Part shown: positions 23,909-30,318 of the stretch, piece by piece
Layout: each line of letters starts with the position of its first letter
Position numbering within the stretch: position 1 is the stretch's first letter
Origin: Dehalococcoidia bacterium
Lineage (GTDB): Bacteria; Chloroflexota; Dehalococcoidia; Lucifugimonadales; Lucifugimonadaceae
Direction: 5' to 3'
NCBI GenBank assembly: GCA_022819585.1
Contig: JAJEGY010000009.1
Coordinates: 124,001-188,000 of the forward strand
Length of the DNA: 64,000 bases
Program-made: the position numbers and the translations under genes
The notes under the pieces: model-generated
What the model saw: only the letters and a program-made list of their open reading frames with translations
What the model was told of the DNA's origin: nothing
The model's database searches: none

Positions 23909-24802
23909 ATGACCACCCAAGTTTCATCTGCTCACGAGATCCTTCAACGTCTAGAAAATGAGATCCTTATCTTCGACGGCGCAACTGGCACCTACCTTCA
24001 GCAACACGGCCTCGAATCCGGTGGCTGCCCAGAGCTGATGAACGCCGATGCTCCCGACACCATCCGCGGCATGGCCCGCGCCTACTTCGACGCCGGCTCC
24101 GACATCGTCCTCACAAACTCCTTCGGCGGAACCAAATATCGTCTCCAGCACTACGACGCTCAAGACCGCGTACGCGAACTAAACAAACTAGCCGCCGAAC
24201 ATGCCAAATCACAAGCTGGATCAACCCAATACGTCGCCGGATCCGTCGGCCCCACCGGCGAGTTCATCGAACCTCTAGGCGCGGTCAGTGAATCTGAGAT
24301 GTACGATGCCTTCGCTGAGCAAATCACCGCGCTCGAAGAAGGCGGCGCCGATGCCGTAATGATCGAGACCCAGATGGTTCTCGACGAAGCACAGATCGCC
24401 ATCAAAGCAACCCGTGAAAACACTGAACTCGTCGTCATGTCCACCATGGTCTTCGACAAAGGCCCACGCGGCTTCTTCACCATGTGGGGCACCTCCCCCG
24501 AGGACGCGGCGAAAGGCTTACGCGATGCCGGTGCCGACGTAGTCGGATCTAACTGCGGAAACGGCATCGACAAGATGATCGAAATCGCCGAACTCATGCG
24601 ACCCGTAGTCGACTGCCCCGTAGTCATCCAATCCAACGCCGGCATACCCGCATACAAGGGCGGCGAGATCATCTATCCCGAGTCTCCCGAATACATGGCC
24701 GAGAGATACAAGCAACTCGCCGAAATCCCGGTCCAGGTGCTCGGAGGATGCTGCGGAACAACGCCAGACCACATCCGGGCCCTAAAAGAGGCGGTAAAGT
24801 AA
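23909..24802 (+). CDS. Homocysteine/betaine-type S-methyltransferase domain protein
   Basis: 297 residues: a TIM-barrel domain as in BHMT and the N-terminus of MetH. ILIFDGATGTYLQQHGLESG opens the barrel; NSFGGTKYRL and VAGSVGPTGEFIEPLGA are the family strands; the zinc site is GSNCGNG (about residue 213) plus the CC pair in LGGCCGTTPDH (about 284). Such enzymes move a methyl group from betaine, a methylcorrinoid or S-methylmethionine to homocysteine or another thiol. Without a corrinoid domain of its own it probably works with the free corrinoid protein at 26762. Its stop overlaps the next frame, and the operon continues for 7 kb. Confidence 0.88.
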   Translation: MTTQVSSAHEILQRLENEILIFDGATGTYLQQHGLESGGCPELMNADAPDTIRGMARAYFDAGSDIVLTNSFGGTKYRLQHYDAQDRVRELNKLAAEHAKSQAGSTQYVAGSVGPTGEFIEPLGAVSESEMYDAFAEQITALEEGGADAVMIETQMVLDEAQIAIKATRENTELVVMSTMVFDKGPRGFFTMWGTSPEDAAKGLRDAGADVVGSNCGNGIDKMIEIAELMRPVVDCPVVIQSNAGIPAYKGGEIIYPESPEYMAERYKQLAEIPVQVLGGCCGTTPDHIRALKEAVK

Positions 24803-25509
24803 CTTACATCCAAGGAGATAGAACCGTTACCTACGCAAAAGGAATAACCCGCGAAAACGTCATCGCCGCTCCGCTCCGTTCCCTCGGACGCTGCATCGAG
24901 CTAGTCGCCGTCGATCCCCACTTCAACGACATCACCGTCGGTTTGTACCTCCGCGATCGAACCCTCACTATCCACTCCTTCGCCCAAATCGAAGGCAAAG
25001 AAGACCGTATCGCCAAAATCCGCGATCGCCTCTGCGCCTTAGCCGACATCGAACCCGCCCTGGGAACACACAACCAAGCCGAACTCGTCTCCCAAGAGTT
25101 CTATGACCGCCCCCTCCGCTTCGCCTTCACCGAAGCCGTCGAACGCGACCAACCTATTCCCACAGGTCCCATCTCCGTCAACGACACCAAGTCCAAACTG
25201 ACCTTCACCGTCACACCTGAACACTCCGACGAAGACGGCTGGATCTACCATGTAACCGCCGAAGGCGATTTCAACCGCCCTCAGATGCGAGTCATGGCCG
25301 TTGTCGGCGGATATATGCGCTACGGCGATTGCGAACGCGTCGGTGAAAACCGCGACCGCTTCCGCTTCAAACACGGAGAACGCTTAGATCGATTCGCCCG
25401 CCTCCTGCTCCCCTATGCCCGCAACGTCAGCGCCGTCGACAACATGCTCGAACAAGCCGAACTCGCCGGTCAAATGACAACCCAAACCCTAGGCTTCGCA
25501 AGCAACTAA
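24748..25509 (+). CDS. Conserved-looking protein of unknown function in the methyl-transfer operon
   Basis: 253 residues if started at ATG 24748, overlapping the methyltransferase by 55 nt. Good codon usage continues to the stop, but a better start may lie near 24800-24835 (AAGGAGAT at 24813-24820 is followed by no ATG/GTG/TTG at proper distance). The protein looks like two alpha/beta halves: SLGRCIELVAVDPHFNDITV, then LTIHSFAQIEGKEDRIAKIR, and a second half with LTFTVTPEHSDEDGWIYHVT, a His/Asp-rich strand, VGGYMRYGDCERVGENRDRF and an Asp/Glu-rich helical C-terminus. No family is recognised. Its position between a homocysteine-type methyltransferase and an MtaA-type methyltransferase suggests a role in the same pathway. 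Confidence 0.6.
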   Translation: MLRNNARPHPGPKRGGKVTYIQGDRTVTYAKGITRENVIAAPLRSLGRCIELVAVDPHFNDITVGLYLRDRTLTIHSFAQIEGKEDRIAKIRDRLCALADIEPALGTHNQAELVSQEFYDRPLRFAFTEAVERDQPIPTGPISVNDTKSKLTFTVTPEHSDEDGWIYHVTAEGDFNRPQMRVMAVVGGYMRYGDCERVGENRDRFRFKHGERLDRFARLLLPYARNVSAVDNMLEQAELAGQMTTQTLGFASN

Positions 25510-25557
25510 CGCCGCAACCCTCACCCAATTAGCTCCATATACATAAGGAGGGTCGAC

Positions 25558-26616
25558 ATGCCATCCACAAAATACGCCGGAACGCTCACATCCAAAGAGC
25601 GCACCCTCCGCGCCCTCCGAGGCGAACCCGTCGACCGCCCACCCGTCACAAACCCCACCAACGTCGCCACCGTCGAACTCATGGACCTCGTCGACGCCCC
25701 CTTCCCTACCGCCAACCGCGACCCCGAGATGAACGCGCGCCTAGCCGCGACCGGATACACCCAACTCGGCTTCGACGCTATCGCTCCCTACTTCTCCATC
25801 ATCCAAGAGTCATCCGCCCTCGGATGCGATATGCAATGGGAAGGCAAAGACAACTGGCCCACCGTCCGCATGACAAATCCGATATGGGAGACCGTTGACG
25901 ACATCAAAATGCCCGACGGATTCCTAGAGCATCCCGACAACAAGACCATCATCGAGTCCATCCGCCTCCTCAAACAGGAATTCGGCGACGAAGTAGCCAT
26001 CGTCGGCAAGACCATGGGCCCATGGACCCTCGCATACCACGTCTTCGGCGTAGAACCATTCCTCCTCGCCACCGTCGACGACCCGCCGATGGTCATGGAC
26101 ATGCTTCACCGCCTGAAACAATTCACCATCGAATTCGGACTCGCCCAGATCGAAGCCGGTGCCGACGTCCTAACCCTCCCCGACCACGCCACCGGAGACC
26201 TGGTAAGCGGAGAATACTACCGACGCTTCCTAATGGACCTCCACCACGAATTCGTCGAAGACCTCCCAGTCCCGATCATGCTCCACATCTGCGGCGCAAC
26301 CACCGACCGCATGCCCTACATCGCCACAACCGGCATGGCCGCCTTCCACTTCGACTCCAAGAACGACCCGCAAGAGTCGATGGACGCCGTAGACGGAGGC
26401 ATCAACCTGGTCGGCAACATCAACAACCCCGTAACCCTCTACTCCAGAACCCCCGAAGAAGTCCGAGCCGAAGTCTTCCGCTGCCTCGACGCCGGAGTCC
26501 AACTAATCGCCCCCGAGTGCGCAATCCCCCTAAAAACCAAACTCGAAAACCTCCTAGAAATCCCCAGAGCAGTAGAAGACTGGGCCGCCGAACACTGGAA
26601 TTACTCCGAGAACTGA
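25558..26616 (+). CDS. Uroporphyrinogen-decarboxylase-fold methyltransferase (MtaA/MtbA/CmuA-like)
   Basis: 352 residues; start ATG 25558 with AAGGAGGGTCGAC upstream. The fold is recognised by SKERTLRALRGEPVDRPPVT at the N-terminus, GFDAIAPYFSI, TMGPWTLAYHVFGVEPFLLA, and a zinc site: MLHICGA (His and Cys, about residue 243) with a late LIAPECAIP (Cys, about 325). MtaA/MtbA enzymes move the methyl group of a corrinoid protein to coenzyme M or, in non-methanogens, to other acceptors such as tetrahydrofolate. The corrinoid partner gene follows at 26762. The acceptor here is not evident. Confidence 0.88.
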   Translation: MPSTKYAGTLTSKERTLRALRGEPVDRPPVTNPTNVATVELMDLVDAPFPTANRDPEMNARLAATGYTQLGFDAIAPYFSIIQESSALGCDMQWEGKDNWPTVRMTNPIWETVDDIKMPDGFLEHPDNKTIIESIRLLKQEFGDEVAIVGKTMGPWTLAYHVFGVEPFLLATVDDPPMVMDMLHRLKQFTIEFGLAQIEAGADVLTLPDHATGDLVSGEYYRRFLMDLHHEFVEDLPVPIMLHICGATTDRMPYIATTGMAAFHFDSKNDPQESMDAVDGGINLVGNINNPVTLYSRTPEEVRAEVFRCLDAGVQLIAPECAIPLKTKLENLLEIPRAVEDWAAEHWNYSEN

Positions 26617-26639
26617 AGAAAGGATGTCGCAAGGCATCT

Positions 26640-26678
26640 CCCCTCTCCCGCTGGGCGGGAGAGGGTTAAGGTGAGGGC
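26640..26678 (+). repeat. Family A palindromic repeat, copy 1
   Basis: Consensus CCCCTCTCCCGCTnGGCGGG, AGAGGGCTAGGGTGAGGGC. The arms CCCTCTCCCGC and GCGGGAGAGGG form an 11-bp hairpin, followed by a GTGAGGGC tail. Here it is intergenic, between the MtaA-type gene and the corrinoid-protein gene. Similar palindromes are common intergenic REP-like elements in many bacteria. Confidence 0.85.
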
Positions 26679-26761
26679 ACGCGCCAGTAGTAGAATCCAA
26701 GAATCCGCCGCAAACCAACGCGCACGCCAAAAATCGCGCTAACCGACATATCCCAACCCCC

Positions 26762-27505
26762 ATGCCAATCGTCAACGAAGGCCTCCAACGCGAGTTCGAG
26801 TGGGTCACAAGACCCGGCGAGCAAAAGCACATCGGCGAAGCTCTCGACCTAGCCGACGCCGTCATGCAAGACATCGCCTACGCCCTCATCACCGGCCAGC
26901 ACCTCGAAGTCGACCGCATCACTCAGGAGTGCCTGAACAACGGATACACCGCAAACCACATCCTCGACCACGGACTCCTCAACGGCATGGCAATCGTCGG
27001 CGTCAAATTCCGCGACAACGTCATCTTCGTCCCCGAAGTCCTCGTCGCCGCACGCGCCATGAAAGCCGGAATGGCACACATCGAACCCATCCTCTCCGCA
27101 TCCGGCATCGAGCCCATCGGCACCGTCATCATGGGCACCGTAAAAGGCGACCTCCACGACATCGGCAAAAACCTCTGCATCATGATGCTCCGAGGAGCCG
27201 GATGGACCGTCCACGACCTCGGCGTAGACACCTCGCCCGAAGAGTTCGCAGACGCCGTAATGGAGCACGAAGCCCAGCTCATCGGCATGTCCGCCCTGCT
27301 CACAACCACCATGCCCAACATGGGACGCACCATCGCATACTTCGAAGACATCGGACTCCGAGACGAAGTCCGCTTCATGGTCGGCGGTGCACCCGTCACC
27401 AGAGAATTCGCCGACGAAATGGGCGCCGACGGCTACGGCGAAAACGCCGTCGAATGCGTAGAAACCGCCAGCGACCTCCTAAACCTCATCAAAGAACTCG
27501 CCTAA
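26762..27505 (+). CDS. Corrinoid (B12-binding) methyl-carrier protein, MtaC/MtbC-like
   Basis: 247 residues. The helical cap domain comes first: VDRITQECLNNGYTANHILD and LLNGMAIVGVKFRDNVIFVP (V/I-G-x-x-F). The Rossmann B12 domain then has TVIMGTVKGDLHDIGKNLCI with the G-D-x-H-D-x-G cobalt-ligand motif (His about residue 137), followed by LIGMSALLTTTMPNM and FMVGGAPVTREFADEMGADG. In this class the bound cobamide accepts a methyl group from a substrate methyltransferase and hands it to the second methyltransferase (25558). The gene starts 145 nt after that gene, with one repeat in the gap, and is followed at 14 nt by the four-Cys gene. Confidence 0.92.
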   Translation: MPIVNEGLQREFEWVTRPGEQKHIGEALDLADAVMQDIAYALITGQHLEVDRITQECLNNGYTANHILDHGLLNGMAIVGVKFRDNVIFVPEVLVAARAMKAGMAHIEPILSASGIEPIGTVIMGTVKGDLHDIGKNLCIMMLRGAGWTVHDLGVDTSPEEFADAVMEHEAQLIGMSALLTTTMPNMGRTIAYFEDIGLRDEVRFMVGGAPVTREFADEMGADGYGENAVECVETASDLLNLIKELA

Positions 27506-27518
27506 TACTCCCAAAGCC

Positions 27519-27815
27519 ATGCAAAACGGCCAGACAACTGGCCAAACCAACGGCCACAAATCGACAGACCAACCCAAGGTCGACGTCGAAGCCGCACGCA
27601 AAAGCATGGCACGCATGGCCGCGATCTTCAAAGACATCGCCCAGCACGCCGAAGAATCCAGCCTCGGACGCTGCCCATACAAAGACGCCAAATCACGCTG
27701 CACCGCAAAATTCGCCTGCGACAACCAACACTTCACCAAAAACCCATACGACCCACCTGCCTGCACAGCAAAAGACGGCGACCTAAACTACCGCTCAGCA
27801 TGGCACACCGACTAA
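27519..27815 (+). CDS. Small four-cysteine protein of unknown function
   Basis: 98 residues, start 14 nt after the corrinoid gene. The first 22 residues are Gln/Thr/Asn-rich and probably disordered; a helix (AARKSMARMAAIFKDIAQHA) follows; then Cys52, Cys61, Cys67 and Cys82 in RCPYKDAKSRCTAKFACDNQ and PPACTA, spacing C-x8-C-x5-C-x14-C, which suggests a metal or Fe-S site. No known family is recognised. Being in the corrinoid operon next to the reactivase, it could be an electron carrier or a metal chaperone; this is inference only. Confidence 0.6.
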   Translation: MQNGQTTGQTNGHKSTDQPKVDVEAARKSMARMAAIFKDIAQHAEESSLGRCPYKDAKSRCTAKFACDNQHFTKNPYDPPACTAKDGDLNYRSAWHTD

Positions 27816-27854
27816 ACGGCGGTTGAGCTGGAATCCTCCTGAACTATGAACCAT

Positions 27855-27893
27855 CCCCTCTCCCGCTCGGCGGGAGAGGGCTAGGGTGAGGGC
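27855..27893 (+). repeat. Family A palindromic repeat, copy 2 (supplies RBS of next gene)
   Basis: CCCCTCTCCCGCTCGGCGGG then AGAGGGCTAGGGTGAGGGC. The terminal GAGGG is 7 nt from the ATG at 27900 and is the only Shine-Dalgarno-like sequence there, so the repeat appears to supply the ribosome-binding site of the reactivase gene. Confidence 0.85.
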
Positions 27894-27899
27894 AAAACT

Positions 27900-29696
27900 A
27901 TGCCCCTAATCCACAACCAAACATCCCTCCCCCTCGAACCAAACAAATCCCTCTTCGACTACGCCGACGACCTCGCCGTCCGCGTACCGACATCCTGCGG
28001 TCGAACCGGCGAATGCCACGAATGCATCGTCGAAGTCCGACGCGGCACCGACGCCCTCTCTCCCTTAACCGACTCCGAAGACTTCCTACGCGAAAACTAC
28101 CGCCTAGCCTGCCAAGCACGCGTCATCGACATCGAAGCCGACATCGAATTCAACATCCTCCGACGCCAACCCCGCATCCTAACCGAATCCATCGAAACCA
28201 ACCACATCGAACTAGACCCCCTAACCGTCCGCGAAGGCGACAACATCGTTTTCAAAGTAGAACTCCCCCCCTTCGCAGAGCGTAAGGGGGCGCGAAAGAG
28301 CGAAGTGATTTTCGCGGGGGATGCCCGCCGCGGTCCACAAGTAGTCGACCGCTACCGAGGCCGCATCCTAGGCCTAGCCGCCGACATCGGAACCACAACC
28401 GTCGCCATGAACCTCGTAGACCTAGAAACCGGCGACATCCTCTACACCGCATCCTTCGAGAACCCCCAGCGCTTCGGCGGCTCCGACGTCATGCACCGCA
28501 TCTCATACGACACCGGAACCTACCAAGGCGAACTCCAAGCCGTCCTAATCTCCTCCATCAACTACGAAATCGGAGAAATGGTCCGCGCCCTAAAGATCCG
28601 ACGCCGCCAAATCGTCGAACTAGTAGCCGTCGGCAACACCACAATGCGCGACCTACTCTTCGGCATCGACGTCGAACCCATCGGACAAAAACCCTACAAG
28701 TCACACACCGAAACCGAACTCCTCGAAGGCAAACGAGACAGCACTGCCCTCAACGCCAAAGCCCACGAACTAGGCATCCGCATTAACCCCAACGCAAACA
28801 TCTACGGCGGCCCCCTGATCGCATCCCACATAGGCTCCGACGTAGCTGCCGACCTCCTAACAATCGCCATCGACGAACAAGACGAAACCGTAATGCTCAT
28901 CGACATCGGCACAAACACCGAAATCATAGCCGGAAACCGACACCAACTACACGCCGCATCCTGCCCCGCAGGCCCAGCCTTCGAAGGCGGAGCCGTAACC
29001 TACGCAATGCCAGGCTACGACGGAGCAGTAGAACGCGTCGAAATACCCCCTCTTGAGGAAAACGAGAAGCACCCTTCCCGTGCGCAATACGCCATCCCCT
29101 CTCCCGCTGGGCGGGAGAGGGCTAGGGTGAGGGCCCGGGGCGAGGCGGACGGCGCGCCACCCTCAACCACACCCCTCCTAACAACAATCAACAACACACC
29201 CCCCATCGGCATCTGTGGCTCCGGCCTCATAGACCTCCTAGCCGAACTCCGACGCCACAACATCATGAACGAACTCGGCAACTTCAACGACGGCTCCAAC
29301 GAGTTCACCTTCCACGAACCTAACCGCCTTACCCTATCCCGCGCCGACATCTCCGCACTAGCCCAAGCCAAAGCCGCTAACTACTGCGGACAAAACATCG
29401 TCCTAGAAACCGCAGGCACCGAAATCAACGACTACTCCCGCCTATACCTAGCCGGAGGCTTCGCAAACTACATCAACATCCAAAACGCCATAGACATAGG
29501 CTTCATCCCAAACATCGACCCATCACGCATCACCAAAATCGGCAACGCCTCCCTCCAAGGCGCAACAATAATGCTCACAAACGCCACCAAAAGAGCAGCA
29601 ATCGAAAACCTAGTCCGCGAAATCACCCACATAGAACTAGAAACAAACCCAAACTTCTTCGACCACTTCGTAGAAGGCTGCCAATTCAAAACCTAA
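27900..29696 (+). CDS. ASKHA-domain corrinoid reactivase with N-terminal ferredoxin
   Basis: 598 residues. Residues 1-80 are a 2Fe-2S ferredoxin: VRVPTSCGRTGECHECIVEV (C-x5-C-x2-C) and a later ACQA (fourth Cys). After a linker comes the ASKHA ATPase part: ILGLAADIGTTTVAMNLVDL, NTTMRDLLFGI, MLIDIGTNTEI, then CGSGLIDLLAEL and the final LAGGFANYINIQNA. These RACE/RamA-type proteins use ATP to reduce oxidised Co(II) corrinoid back to Co(I). Two segments do not look like part of the fold: residues 122-145 (coded by a family B repeat) and about 381-426 (flanks of a family A repeat, SPAGRERARVRARG). Homologues should lack them. It follows the four-Cys gene. Confidence 0.9.
   Translation: MPLIHNQTSLPLEPNKSLFDYADDLAVRVPTSCGRTGECHECIVEVRRGTDALSPLTDSEDFLRENYRLACQARVIDIEADIEFNILRRQPRILTESIETNHIELDPLTVREGDNIVFKVELPPFAERKGARKSEVIFAGDARRGPQVVDRYRGRILGLAADIGTTTVAMNLVDLETGDILYTASFENPQRFGGSDVMHRISYDTGTYQGELQAVLISSINYEIGEMVRALKIRRRQIVELVAVGNTTMRDLLFGIDVEPIGQKPYKSHTETELLEGKRDSTALNAKAHELGIRINPNANIYGGPLIASHIGSDVAADLLTIAIDEQDETVMLIDIGTNTEIIAGNRHQLHAASCPAGPAFEGGAVTYAMPGYDGAVERVEIPPLEENEKHPSRAQYAIPSPAGRERARVRARGEADGAPPSTTPLLTTINNTPPIGICGSGLIDLLAELRRHNIMNELGNFNDGSNEFTFHEPNRLTLSRADISALAQAKAANYCGQNIVLETAGTEINDYSRLYLAGGFANYINIQNAIDIGFIPNIDPSRITKIGNASLQGATIMLTNATKRAAIENLVREITHIELETNPNFFDHFVEGCQFKT
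28266..28330 (+). repeat. Family B repeat inserted in frame in the reactivase gene
   Basis: CCCCCTTCGCAGAGCGTAAG, GGGGCGCGAA... and, 25 bases later, GGGGGATGCCCGCCG. The same modules recur at 29771, 31110 and 31681. It is read as PPFAERKGARKSEVIFAGDA, without stops, between the ferredoxin-linked linker and the RGRILGLAADIGTTT strand of the ATPase domain. Confidence 0.8.
29096..29134 (+). repeat. Family A palindromic repeat inserted in frame in the reactivase gene
   Basis: CCCCTCTCCCGCTGGGCGGG then AGAGGGCTAGGGTGAGGGC, same orientation as the other copies. Read as PSPAGRERARVRARG inside a 40-residue stretch of low-complexity sequence, between EGGAVTYAMPGYDGAVERV and GICGSGLIDLL. Confidence 0.85.
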
Positions 29697-29721
29697 CTGC
29701 ACCATCCCCACGAACACATCC

Positions 29722-29861
29722 CGTCATTCCCGCGAACGCGGGAACCCAAGGGTGGGGTGGATGAGGGGGGCACCGCCCCTTTCGCGCAGCGTAGGGGCCG
29801 TTCGTGAACGGCCCGGGGAGGGGTTGCGAAGGGAGCGAAGCGACATTCGCAAACGGGAGGG
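29722..29861. repeat. Intergenic composite of family C and family B repeats
   Basis: A family C unit (CGTCATTCCCGCGAACGCGG then GAACCCAAGGGTGG, 29722-29754) has a TTCCCGC/GCGGGAA hairpin. It is followed by a family B-like unit (29771-29861) with CCCCTTTCGCGCAGCGTAGG and a long GCGAAGGGAGCGAAGCGAC tail. The block fills most of the gap between the reactivase and the Phd-type antitoxin gene. Confidence 0.75.
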
Positions 29862-29930
29862 GCACCGCAAACAACCAACACCCAAACCCCTGCAATACAG
29901 TTAAATCAACCATTCCGAGAGCTCCATACC

Positions 29931-30182
29931 ATGCGTCAACTCACAGTCACAGAAGCCAAAGCCAACTTCTCTCAGCTCCTCGACGCCGTCGAACAAGGCG
30001 AAACCGTAGTCATCACACGCCACGGCAAAAAAATCGCTCGCATCATCCCCGACGAAGACGCCGAACTCGCCGAACGCAAAGCAGCCGTCGAACGCCTAAA
30101 AGAACTACGTAAATCTTGGGAACCCACAGGAATGACTAGAGAAGAGATCCTTGCCGCCAGACACGAAGGTCACCGTTACTGA
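29931..30182 (+). CDS. Phd/YefM-family antitoxin
   Basis: 83 residues. MRQLTVTEAKANFSQLLDAV, EQGETVVITRHGKKIARIIP is the complete Phd/YefM fold: a DNA-binding N-terminal half, then a helical tail (RLKELRKSWEPTGMTREEIL) that would wrap the toxin. The stop TGA overlaps the next ATG (30182), the normal antitoxin-toxin junction, but only a stub of the toxin follows. Autoregulation through its own promoter is likely. The gene is inside the corrinoid operon. Confidence 0.88.
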   Translation: MRQLTVTEAKANFSQLLDAVEQGETVVITRHGKKIARIIPDEDAELAERKAAVERLKELRKSWEPTGMTREEILAARHEGHRY

Positions 30183-30256
30183 TGGCAATAGTCATCGACG
30201 CCCTATACCCAGAACTAGCAGCCGCCTCAAACGAAGACCTCCTAATGACTGTGTGA
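30182..30256 (+). pseudogene. Truncated PIN/VapC toxin remnant
   Basis: 24 codons, MAIVIDALYPELAAASNEDLL then MTV and TGA. The start overlaps the antitoxin stop (TGATG), and MAIVIDA is the usual first strand of VapC toxins with the catalytic Asp. Normally about 120 residues follow; here all later acidic motifs are gone and the frame stops. It is best read as a decayed toxin that leaves its antitoxin as an orphan. Confidence 0.65.
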
Positions 30257-30318
30257 TCCAAACAACCAAAACCATCCTTAAAATCCTTAACAATCCTTCC
30301 CATCCCAGTTTCCCCAAC

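Noticed and set aside
26800-27786. 328-codon open frame rich in Arg/His/Pro/Ser over the corrinoid-protein gene
   Set aside because: It is the +2 shadow of the corrinoid and four-cysteine genes; amino acid composition is extreme and no fold motifs are seen.
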